Positions 18,311 to 25,806 of a stretch of DNA of 64,000 nucleotides are shown here, piece by piece; the stretch's first letter is position 1, and each line of letters opens with the position of its first letter. Where the stretch lies: NCBI GenBank assembly GCA_020638525.1, contig JACKIL010000001.1, positions 1 through 64,000 of the forward strand, in the 5' to 3' direction. This DNA comes from Caulobacterales bacterium. Its GTDB lineage: Bacteria; Pseudomonadota; Alphaproteobacteria; Caulobacterales; Parvularculaceae. The notes beneath the pieces were generated by a model. The model had not been told where the DNA came from. It saw nothing but the letters and a program-made list of their open reading frames with translations, and made no database searches. The translations under genes were made by a program, and so were the position numbers.

Positions 18311-18982
18311 TCAGGCCAGCGCGCTGCGAACCAGCGCCGTCAGCTCGTCATAATGTCCGAAGACGCCCGTCGCCTTGTCAGCGAGCGTGACAGGGCCGTA
18401 TCCGAAACTCCCGATTAAACAGGGCATCCCCGCGGCGGTCGCCGCGCGGATATCCGTGTCGCTGTCGCCGATGAAAACGCCCCGCTTTGCGCCCGAAAGG
18501 GAAAGGCTGTGGAGCACCGGCGCGGGGTCGGGCTTGGCCGCCGTCGTCGTGTCCATGCCGACGATTGCGGAAAATAGAGGCGCGAGGCCCAGAGTCTCGA
18601 TGAGGAGGCGCGCCGGCGCCTCGCGCTTGTTCGTGCAGATCGCCGCGCGCGCGCCAGCTTCCCGCATCGCCTCGATGGCTTCGACCGCGCCCGGAAAGGG
18701 CCGCGACTGGTCCGCGATATGGGCGAGATAATAGTCGAGGAAGACGCTTACGTGCGCATCCATTTCCTCCGCGCCCGGCGCGCCGCCCGTTTCCTCAAAG
18801 CCGCGAACCAGCATCGCCCGCGCGCCGTGGCCGACGAGGTGGCGCACTTCGCCGGGGTCTATGGCGGGGCGGCCCGCCGTCTTCAGCGCGTGGTTCATGG
18901 CGGCGGCGAGGTCGCCAGCGGTGTCGATGAGCGTGCCGTCGAGGTCGAAGATGATGACGGCGCCTGAAAGGTCGGAACGCAT
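18311..18982 (-). CDS. gph: phosphoglycolate phosphatase (HAD)
   Basis: 223 residues of HAD superfamily subfamily I. Motif I is DLDGTLIDTAGDL, with nucleophile and acid Asp; motif II is CTNKRE; motif III Lys is in AKPDP; motif IV is IGDSDTDI. The alpha-helical cap between motifs I and II contains VGHGARAML, typical of Gph. The enzyme removes phosphate from 2-phosphoglycolate formed in DNA repair or oxygenase side reactions. It diverges from glmU. Specificity within the Gph/PGP group is by similarity only. Confidence 0.85.
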   Translation of the reverse strand: MRSDLSGAVIIFDLDGTLIDTAGDLAAAMNHALKTAGRPAIDPGEVRHLVGHGARAMLVRGFEETGGAPGAEEMDAHVSVFLDYYLAHIADQSRPFPGAVEAIEAMREAGARAAICTNKREAPARLLIETLGLAPLFSAIVGMDTTTAAKPDPAPVLHSLSLSGAKRGVFIGDSDTDIRAATAAGMPCLIGSFGYGPVTLADKATGVFGHYDELTALVRSALA

Positions 18983-19120
18983 TTACTTCTCCGGCGGCCC
19001 CGGCGAGAAGAAAACCACGCCGCCGCTCTCGTGAATCGTGTGATGAGGCATCCTTTAGCCCCATTGCCGTCCCAAGACGAGTTGGCATTACAGGCGGGCG
19101 CAAGGGCCAAGCGAGGAGTT

Positions 19121-20476
19121 ATGGACGCACATCCGGTTGCAGCGGTGATTCTGGCCGCAGGCCACGGCACGAGGATGAAATCCGAGAAGCCGAAAGTCCT
19201 GCATGAAATCGGCGGGCGCGCCATGCTCGCCCATGTGATGGAGACGGCGGACGCGCTAGCCCCTCAACGCATGGCTGTCGTCATCGGCGATCATGCGCCG
19301 TCGGTCGGTGAAGCGGCGAAGGCCATTCGCGGCGACGTTTCGATCGCCGTGCAGGCGCCGCCGCGCGGCACGGGCGACGCGGTGATGAAAGCGCTGCCGG
19401 CGCTCGAAGGCTTCAACGGTCTCGTTCTCATTCTTTATGCGGACACGCCGCTCATCACGGCTGAAACGCTTCAGGCGCTTGTCGATGAATCGGCGGGCAT
19501 GGCCGGCGCCGTTCTCGGCTTCCGCGCGTTCGATCCGGGCGCCTATGGCCGCCTCGTCCTCGACGAGGAAGGCGCGCTCCACGCCATCGTCGAAGCGAAG
19601 GACGCTTCGCTCGAGCAGCTTGAAATCGATCTGTGCAATTCGGGCGTCATGGCGGTCGATGCTGCTTTCTTACGCGAAGCCTTGCCGAAGCTGACGCCGA
19701 ACAACGCCAAGAACGAATACTATCTGACGGATATCATCGCGATCGCGCGCGAATCCGGCCGGCGTTTCGCCGTCATCGAGGGCGATGAAGACGAAGTGCT
19801 TGGCGTCAATTCGCGCGGCGAACTCGCCGCCGCCGAAGCGATCTTTCAGGACCGGCTGCGCATCGACGCGATGGATAATGGCGCGACCCTCATCGATCCG
19901 ACCTCGGTTTATTTTTCGTTCGACACGAAAATCGGCCGCGATGTCGTGATCGAGCCGAATGTTTATTTCGGCCTCGGCGTGACGATTGCGGACGGCGCCG
20001 AGATTAAAGGCTTCTCGCATATTGAAGGCGCGACGATTGAAGCCGGCGCCGTCATCGGCCCGTTCGCGCGCCTGCGCCCTGGCGCGGAAATCGGCGAGAA
20101 GGCGAAGATCGGCAATTTCGTCGAGGTGAAGAAGGCGAAGCTCGGCAAGGGCGCGAAGGTCAATCACCTCAGCTATATCGGCGACGCCGATGTCGGCGCG
20201 AAGGCGAATATCGGCGCCGGCACGATCACCTGCAATTATGACGGCTACAACAAGTTCCGCACCGAGATCGGCGAGGGCGCCTTTGTCGGCTCGAACTCCT
20301 CGCTCGTCGCGCCGGTGAAGATTGGCGCGGGCGCCTATGTCGGGTCGGGCTCCGTCATCACCAAGGATGTCGAGGCGGATGCGCTCGCCGTCGCGCGTGG
20401 GCGCCAGGCGGAAATCAAAGGCTGGGCCGCGCGCATCCGGAATGCGAACGCGAAGAAGAAGGACGGGGCGGAATGA
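19121..20476 (+). CDS. glmU: bifunctional UDP-N-acetylglucosamine pyrophosphorylase / glucosamine-1-phosphate acetyltransferase
   Basis: 451 residues from the ATG at 19121 (GAGGAG just upstream), the normal GlmU length; the frame runs 30 codons further left without a typical start. The N-terminal nucleotidyltransferase has LAAGHGTRMKSEKPKVL and the UDP-binding LYADTPLIT. The C-terminal left-handed beta-helix has hexapeptide repeats and the acetyltransferase block ANIGAGTITCNYDG. It makes UDP-GlcNAc for peptidoglycan and lipid A. Its stop overlaps the rpiA start by 4 bp (ATGA), so the two are translationally coupled. Confidence 0.96.
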   Translation: MDAHPVAAVILAAGHGTRMKSEKPKVLHEIGGRAMLAHVMETADALAPQRMAVVIGDHAPSVGEAAKAIRGDVSIAVQAPPRGTGDAVMKALPALEGFNGLVLILYADTPLITAETLQALVDESAGMAGAVLGFRAFDPGAYGRLVLDEEGALHAIVEAKDASLEQLEIDLCNSGVMAVDAAFLREALPKLTPNNAKNEYYLTDIIAIARESGRRFAVIEGDEDEVLGVNSRGELAAAEAIFQDRLRIDAMDNGATLIDPTSVYFSFDTKIGRDVVIEPNVYFGLGVTIADGAEIKGFSHIEGATIEAGAVIGPFARLRPGAEIGEKAKIGNFVEVKKAKLGKGAKVNHLSYIGDADVGAKANIGAGTITCNYDGYNKFRTEIGEGAFVGSNSSLVAPVKIGAGAYVGSGSVITKDVEADALAVARGRQAEIKGWAARIRNANAKKKDGAE

Positions 20477-21165
20477 ACAGCGATGAAATGAAACGCCTCG
20501 CCGCCGCAGAAGCCGTCAAGCTCGTCGAGCCGGAAATGACGCTCGGCCTCGGCACGGGCTCGACGGCGGCGCATTTCGTCGATCTCCTCGGCGAGCGCGT
20601 GCGCGCCGGGCTTTCGGTTCGCGGTATTCCGACCTCGGACGATACGCGGCGGCGCGCGCTCGCCGCAGGTATCGAGATCATCGAGCCGGATGAAACGACG
20701 GTGATCGACCTCGCGGTCGACGGCACGGACGAAGTCGACCTGCGCCTCAACCTCATCAAGGGCGGCGGCGGCGCGTTGTTGCGCGAGAAGATCATCGCAT
20801 CGGCTGCAAAGCGCTTTGTCGTCATCGCCGACAAGACGAAGAAAGTCTCTGAGCTTGGCCGCTTTCCGTTGCCTGTCGAAATCGATCCGTTCTCCTATGG
20901 CCTCACGGTCAAGCGCATTCGCGATGCGATTGAAGGCCAGGGCCTGCCAGGCAAGCTGCGCCTTCGCCCCGGCAAGGAAGGCGCGCCTTTCATCTCCGAT
21001 GGCGGGCACTACATCATCGACTGCTCGCTTGAGCGCATTCACGACCCGGCCGCGCTTGAGCGCGCGCTCGTTTCCATCGCAGGCGTCGTCGAGACGGGGC
21101 TCTTCATCGGCATGACCGAAATGGTCATCCTCGCCGGGCCTGACGGGATCGAAATCCTGAAATAG
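20473..21165 (+). CDS. rpiA: ribose-5-phosphate isomerase A
   Basis: 230 residues. The N-terminal phosphate-binding loop LGLGTGSTAAHF, the catalytic segment DGTDEVD and the KGGGGALLREK block are all present and correctly spaced for RpiA. It interconverts ribose-5-phosphate and ribulose-5-phosphate in the pentose phosphate pathway. The ATGA overlap with glmU indicates one transcript. A palindromic intergenic element follows. Confidence 0.95.
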   Translation: MNSDEMKRLAAAEAVKLVEPEMTLGLGTGSTAAHFVDLLGERVRAGLSVRGIPTSDDTRRRALAAGIEIIEPDETTVIDLAVDGTDEVDLRLNLIKGGGGALLREKIIASAAKRFVVIADKTKKVSELGRFPLPVEIDPFSYGLTVKRIRDAIEGQGLPGKLRLRPGKEGAPFISDGGHYIIDCSLERIHDPAALERALVSIAGVVETGLFIGMTEMVILAGPDGIEILK

Positions 21166-21250
21166 CTTCACATTGCCTTGATAGGGGCGCGCGCCAACGT
21201 GGCGTGCGCTGGCGCGAGACGCTAGGGTTCCGCCCTATATTCGCTTCGCT

Positions 21251-21336
21251 CTTCGTGACGCGCTGTTCCCTTCATCCTGAGGAGGGCGATCAGCCCGTCA
21301 CGAAGGGCGAAGGGAACAGCACTCCTCAGGGTGAAG
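21251..21336. repeat. composite palindromic intergenic element
   Basis: Three inverted-repeat pairs lie here: CTTCGTGACG (21251) with CGTCACGAAG (21296), GCTGTTCCCTTC (21262) with GAAGGGAACAGC (21309), and CTTCATCCTGAGGAG-type (21270) with CTCCTCAGGGTGAAG (21322). The order is A-B-C-A'-B'-C', so the pairs cross rather than nest. CTGAGGAG palindromes of this kind are dispersed repeats in many alphaproteobacteria. Confidence 0.65.
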
Positions 21337-21374
21337 CGACTGTCGGGCGCCTCGTTGAGGCAGCGGTTTAGGGA

Positions 21375-22754
21375 ATGCGGATGACCAAATACGACTACGA
21401 CCTTTTCACCATCGGCGCGGGCTCCGGCGGCGTGCGCGCATCGCGCCTTGCGGCGAGCTATGGCGCGCGCGTCGGCGTCGCGGAGGAATATCGCGTCGGC
21501 GGCACCTGCGTTATTCGCGGCTGCGTTCCGAAAAAGCTCATGGTCTATGCGAGCGAGTTCGGCCACGCTTTCGAAGAAGCGAAAGGCTATGGCTGGTCGG
21601 CGGAGGGTGTTTCCTTCGACTGGAAAACGCTCATCGCCAACAAGGACGAAGAGATCGACCGTCTCAACGGCATCTATATCCGCAACCTCAAAAACGCCGG
21701 CGCCGACATTTTTGAATCGCGCGCGGTGGTGAAGGATCCGCACACGGTTCATCTCGTGAAGGAAAATCGCGACGTGACAGCGGAGCGCATTCTCATCGCG
21801 ACAGGCGGCGCGCCCTGGGTCGATGAAAGCGTGCCGGGCCACGAACTTGGCGTTACGTCGAACGAAGTCTTTCATCTCGAAAAGCTGCCGCGCCATGTGG
21901 TGATTGCAGGCGGGGGTTACATCGCGGTTGAGTTCGCCTGCATCTTCAAAGGGCTCGGCGCGGAAGTGACGCTCGTCTATCGCGGCGAAGACATTCTTCG
22001 CTATTTCGACCGCTGCATCTCGGTGCAGGTGCATGACGAGTTGAAGCGGCTGGGCATCCACGTGCTGACGCAGGCCGTCTTCACCAAGATCGAAGCCGCT
22101 GGCGGCGATGAAAAGCGCGTGCATCTCTCGACTGGAACGGTGCTCGACGCCGACCTCGTCTTCTGGGCGGTGGGCCGTAAGCCCTCAACGCAAGGGCTCG
22201 GCCTTGCGGAAGCGGGCGTCAAACTCGGCAAGAATGGCGAAGTCATGGTCGACGAGTTTTCGAAAAGCTCCGTCGACAGCATCTATGCGATCGGCGATGT
22301 GACGGACCGCGTGAACCTCACGCCCGTCGCCATTCGCGAAGGCGCGGCGTTCGCCGAGACGACCTACAACAACAATCCGCAATCGATGGATTACGCCTTC
22401 ATTCCCGCGGCCGTCTTCTCGCAGCCGCCGGTCGGCTCTGTCGGCTACTCTGAATATGACGCGCGCAAGAAATTCGGCGCCGTCGATATCTACAAGACCG
22501 ACTTCCGGCCGATGAAGAACACGCTCTCCGGAAGCCAGCAGCGCACGATGATGAAACTCATCGTCGATGCAGCATCAGACCGCGTCGTCGGATGCCACAT
22601 CGTGGGCGAGGGCGCGCCGGAGATGATCCAGTGCCTTGCGATCGCGGTGAAAGCGGGCGTGACGAAGAAACAGTTTGATGAGACCTGCGCGCTGCATCCG
22701 ACGGCGGCGGAAGAGCTGGTGACGATGAAGACGAAATGGGTTCCGAATTTGTGA
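21375..22754 (+). CDS. gor: glutathione-disulfide reductase
   Basis: 459 residues of the class I pyridine nucleotide-disulfide oxidoreductase family. The FAD-binding GAGSGGVRASRLAA is followed by the redox-active disulfide GGTCVIRGCVPKK, an NAD(P) site with GGGYIAVEFA, the second FAD motif IYAIGDV, and a C-terminal catalytic His in LHPTAAEE. The CVIRGC spacing and VPKKL are those of glutathione reductase. It keeps glutathione reduced using NADPH. ATG at 21375 is used; ATG at 21381 is a close alternative. Palindromic repeats flank the gene on both sides. Confidence 0.93.
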   Translation: MRMTKYDYDLFTIGAGSGGVRASRLAASYGARVGVAEEYRVGGTCVIRGCVPKKLMVYASEFGHAFEEAKGYGWSAEGVSFDWKTLIANKDEEIDRLNGIYIRNLKNAGADIFESRAVVKDPHTVHLVKENRDVTAERILIATGGAPWVDESVPGHELGVTSNEVFHLEKLPRHVVIAGGGYIAVEFACIFKGLGAEVTLVYRGEDILRYFDRCISVQVHDELKRLGIHVLTQAVFTKIEAAGGDEKRVHLSTGTVLDADLVFWAVGRKPSTQGLGLAEAGVKLGKNGEVMVDEFSKSSVDSIYAIGDVTDRVNLTPVAIREGAAFAETTYNNNPQSMDYAFIPAAVFSQPPVGSVGYSEYDARKKFGAVDIYKTDFRPMKNTLSGSQQRTMMKLIVDAASDRVVGCHIVGEGAPEMIQCLAIAVKAGVTKKQFDETCALHPTAAEELVTMKTKWVPNL

Positions 22755-22777
22755 TGGCAGGCTAGGCTCTGACTGTT

Positions 22778-22903
22778 CCCTCTCCCGCTTGCGGGAGAGG
22801 GCTAGGGTGAGGGGGCGGTGCTTCGGTAATACGAGGCGCCAGATCATGCTTAGAGTCAGCTCCCCCTCACCCCCGGCCCCTCTCCCCCAAAGGGGGCGAG
22901 GGG
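22778..22903. repeat. REP-like element with three hairpins
   Basis: Hairpin 1 is CCCTCTCCCGC / GCGGGAGAGGG (22778-22801, perfect). Hairpin 2 pairs GGGTGAGGGGG (22805) with CCCCCTCACCC (22862). Hairpin 3 is CCCCTCTCCCCC / GGGGGCGAGGGG with one mismatch (22877-22903). This is the common bacterial palindromic repeat class that spreads between genes. Confidence 0.75.
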
Positions 22904-23111
22904 AGGCGTTCCGCACACGAATGGTTAAATTCCTGCACGCCGCGCGCGAAAACGGGGATAGTTATCCCACACCCTGAATCCCGCCTTATCATCGCTGCTG
23001 AAATGTTCATCAGCGAGGCGAGGCATGGCGGTTCATCACGCGGCGAAAATCGAAAAGGCGCCTTTCGCTTCGCAAGCCCTTGGAATTGCTGGCGTGAAGG
23101 CGCGCTCTTCG

Positions 23112-23948
23112 TCAGTCGCGCAGGAGTTCGTTGACGGAAGTTTTCGCGCGCGTCTTCTCGTCGACCTGTTTGACGATGACGGCGCAGTAAAGGCTCGGCC
23201 CACCTTTGTCAGAAGGAAGAGTGCCCGGAACGACGACGGCGTAGGGCGGGACTTCGCCGTAATGAACCTTGCCGCTCGCGCGGTCGACGATCTTCGTCGA
23301 CGCGCCGAGGTAAACGCCCATCGACAGGACAGCGCCTTCGCGCACGATGACGCCTTCGGCGACTTCCGAGCGCGCGCCGATGAAGCAATTGTCTTCGATG
23401 ATGACGGGGTTCGCCTGCAGCGGTTCAAGCACGCCGCCAATGCCGACGCCGCCGGACAAATGGCAATTGGCGCCGATCTGCGCGCAGGAGCCGACGGTCG
23501 TCCAGGTGTCGACCATCGTTCCCTCGCCGACATAGGCGCCGATATTGACGAAGGAGGGCATCAAGACGGCGGACGGCGCAATGTAGGCGCCCCGGCGAAC
23601 GATCGCGGACGGAACCGCGCGAAACCCTGCGCGCTCGAAATCTTCCGCGGCCCAGCTGTCGAATTTCGACGGCACCTTGTCCCACCACGCGCTCTTGCCG
23701 GGCCCGCCTTCGATGATCGCATTCGGATAGAGGCGGAAGGAGAGGAGCACGGCTTTCTTGAGCCATTGATTGACATGCCAGTCGCCGCCTTTTTTGTCGG
23801 CGACGCGCGCCTCGCCGCTGTCGAGGAGGGCGAGCGCATGGGCGACGGCGTCGCGCACTTCGCCTTTGGTCGCAGCGCTCACGTCAGCACGCGCTTCCCA
23901 CGCGGCGTCGATCACTTTGGCGAGCTCGGTCTGGTCGAATTGGCGCAT
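23112..23948 (-). CDS. dapD: tetrahydrodipicolinate N-succinyltransferase
   Basis: 278 residues, the usual length. An N-terminal helical domain contains VNQWLKKAVLLSFRL, followed by a left-handed beta-helix of hexapeptide repeats and the conserved FVNIGAYVGEGTMVDTW and CIIEDNCFIGARSEV-type segments. It transfers succinyl from succinyl-CoA in the lysine/diaminopimelate pathway, so it feeds cell-wall synthesis. It follows a HAD gene by 48 bp on the same strand. A long frame on the opposite strand across this region is an antisense artefact of GC-rich codon use. Confidence 0.95.
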   Translation of the reverse strand: MRQFDQTELAKVIDAAWEARADVSAATKGEVRDAVAHALALLDSGEARVADKKGGDWHVNQWLKKAVLLSFRLYPNAIIEGGPGKSAWWDKVPSKFDSWAAEDFERAGFRAVPSAIVRRGAYIAPSAVLMPSFVNIGAYVGEGTMVDTWTTVGSCAQIGANCHLSGGVGIGGVLEPLQANPVIIEDNCFIGARSEVAEGVIVREGAVLSMGVYLGASTKIVDRASGKVHYGEVPPYAVVVPGTLPSDKGGPSLYCAVIVKQVDEKTRAKTSVNELLRD

Positions 23949-23996
23949 GTCTTCTTCCGGTATTGCCGGTCTCGTTCAGCCGTTCTCAAGCGCCGC

Positions 23997-24692
23997 TCAG
24001 GCGGCGGTTTCGATAAGGCCGAGAAAGCCGGTGAGATCTTCAGTCACATGATGAACATGGGCGTGCCGGTCATCGGGACGCGCAGGTCTCTTATGCGATG
24101 GCTCGTCGGAAATCCACTGCGCGTTCGAAGAGACGAGCACGGTCGTCATGCCGAGCGCATGCGCGGCTTCGAGATTGTCGGCGATATCCTCGAACATCGC
24201 AGAGGCTTTGGGCGCGATCGCATGCGCGCCGAGAAAGCGCTCATAGGTCTCGCGGTGAGGCTTCGGCAGGAATTCCGCGGCGCGAATGTCGAAAATCTCG
24301 CTGAAGAGTTCGCCGACGCCGAGGCGGCCCATCACGCGTTCCGCATGTTCGACCGAGCCGTTCGTGAAGATGTAGCGCTTGCCGGGAAGCGCTTTCAGGC
24401 GATCGACGAGCGCTTCATTCCGGTCGACGGGCGACAGGTCGATGTCGTGGACGAAGTCGAGGAAGTCGTCCGGCGCGACGCCATGCTCTCGCATCAGCCC
24501 GCTCATCGTCGTGCCGTAGCGGACGTAATAGTCTTTCTGGAGCTTTCGCGCGTCGTCATGGGCGAGCCCGAGCCGGTTGCGGATGAACTCGGTCATGCGC
24601 GCGTCGATCTGGCGGAAGAGATTGCAGTCAGCCGGGTAGAGGGTGTTGTCGAGATCGAACACCCAGCTTTCGACATGCCGGAAATCAGTCAT
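23997..24692 (-). CDS. HAD pyrimidine 5'-nucleotidase
   Basis: 231 residues. Motif I is FDLDNTLYPADCNLF, characteristic of the Sdt1/pyrimidine-5'-nucleotidase subgroup; motif II is FTNGSVEHAE; the motif III Lys is in LPKPH; motif IV is FEDIADNL. It should dephosphorylate UMP/CMP-like nucleotides. It lies between the DUF1036 gene (21 bp upstream) and dapD, all on one strand, so the three may be cotranscribed. Confidence 0.85.
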   Translation of the reverse strand: MTDFRHVESWVFDLDNTLYPADCNLFRQIDARMTEFIRNRLGLAHDDARKLQKDYYVRYGTTMSGLMREHGVAPDDFLDFVHDIDLSPVDRNEALVDRLKALPGKRYIFTNGSVEHAERVMGRLGVGELFSEIFDIRAAEFLPKPHRETYERFLGAHAIAPKASAMFEDIADNLEAAHALGMTTVLVSSNAQWISDEPSHKRPARPDDRHAHVHHVTEDLTGFLGLIETAA

Positions 24693-24713
24693 CTCTTGGC
24701 GCGAACCCCGCCC

Positions 24714-25736
24714 TTATTGCGTCGGCGGCGCGACGAACATGTCGGGCATGAAATCGAAGGTCGCGGACGCGGCGCTGCCGATATCGAAGCGGCGGAACGT
24801 CGCTTCTTCAAGGTCCTGATCGGCGCAGGTCAGTTTGCTGTCGACGCTGAACTTCACCGCATTGATGCAGAAAGGCTTGTCGCCGCCGGCGAGGCGGCGC
24901 TCGTTCCGGCCGTCTTCAACGACGGCGTAGACATAATAGTGATCGGAAGAGAGCTGGCCCTTGATGATCTTCACGCAGGCGCCGGGCTCAAGCTTCCACC
25001 AGCCTTCCGACTTATAGGCTTCCTCGCCTTCGGGCTCGGCGATCGCCGTCCACAGCGGCGTGTCGGTGCGGTTGCAGTAGAAGAGGCCAAGCTTTGCTTC
25101 GCGCGCATTCGCGTCTTCGATCAGCGTGTCAATGAGATCGTCATCGATCGACGAGCCTTCGGCGAGACTTTTCTCCTTGCGATAGGCCGCGAGAATGCGC
25201 TGCGTATCGCGGCCGAGCGAGCCGTCGATCTGCGAGACGTCCTTGCCGACATCCTGAAGCAGCCGCTGCACGCCCGCGACTTCGGCGCTGTAGACGGTGT
25301 AGTTCGCCGATTCCGCAAAGTCGGTCTGCCAGTTGCCGCCGGCGGCGGGCGTCACTTCGACATCGAAGAAGGCGCGCTGGCGCGAAGGATCGTCGCGGCA
25401 GACTTCCTGATTGCGCAGGTTGAAGAAGCCGCTTTCCTCGACGCAGAGCGGCGTTTCGCCCGACCAGGCGCGCTTGTCGCCGCGATGGCCGGGGATCGTT
25501 TCGGCGTAGACGAAGTAGCGGCCGGGATTTGTCTGCTCCGTCAGCACGACCTTGCACTGGCCGGGGCGAAGACGCCACCAGCCGCGCGTCGCGAGACGGT
25601 CGCCGTCGACATAGCCGATGGCGGCGGAGAGCGTGTAGCTCGACTTGTTGCAGAAGCTGTATTTCGCCTCGGCGCCGGAGGCGATCGACCAGGCGAGGAC
25701 TGTCAACAGAACTGATAAGACGATACGCATTGCCAT
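24714..25736 (-). CDS. secreted protein with two DUF1036 domains
   Basis: 340 residues with a Sec signal peptide cut near residue 24 (SGAEA). Two similar domains follow, each opening with a CN(K/R) motif (YSFCNKSSYTLSAAIG and LFYCNRTDTPLWTAIA), then a GWW(R/K)L-PG-C segment and a YVYAE/YVYAV strand. This is the DUF1036 family, small extracytoplasmic domains with conserved Cys and Trp whose function is unknown. A linker of about 80 residues lies between the repeats. It diverges from priA. Confidence 0.8.
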   Translation of the reverse strand: MAMRIVLSVLLTVLAWSIASGAEAKYSFCNKSSYTLSAAIGYVDGDRLATRGWWRLRPGQCKVVLTEQTNPGRYFVYAETIPGHRGDKRAWSGETPLCVEESGFFNLRNQEVCRDDPSRQRAFFDVEVTPAAGGNWQTDFAESANYTVYSAEVAGVQRLLQDVGKDVSQIDGSLGRDTQRILAAYRKEKSLAEGSSIDDDLIDTLIEDANAREAKLGLFYCNRTDTPLWTAIAEPEGEEAYKSEGWWKLEPGACVKIIKGQLSSDHYYVYAVVEDGRNERRLAGGDKPFCINAVKFSVDSKLTCADQDLEEATFRRFDIGSAASATFDFMPDMFVAPPTQ

Positions 25737-25806
25737 GGCCCGCCAGTCGGAGGATGAGTTGGCCGTAATTCAGCCGAAACCGGACGCCGGATCAAGCTTG
25801 CGGATA

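Noticed and set aside
23025..25715. Plus-strand open frame of almost 900 codons
   Set aside because: It runs antisense through dapD, the HAD nucleotidase and the DUF1036 gene, all with clear motifs. Its composition is that of reverse-strand GC-rich codons.
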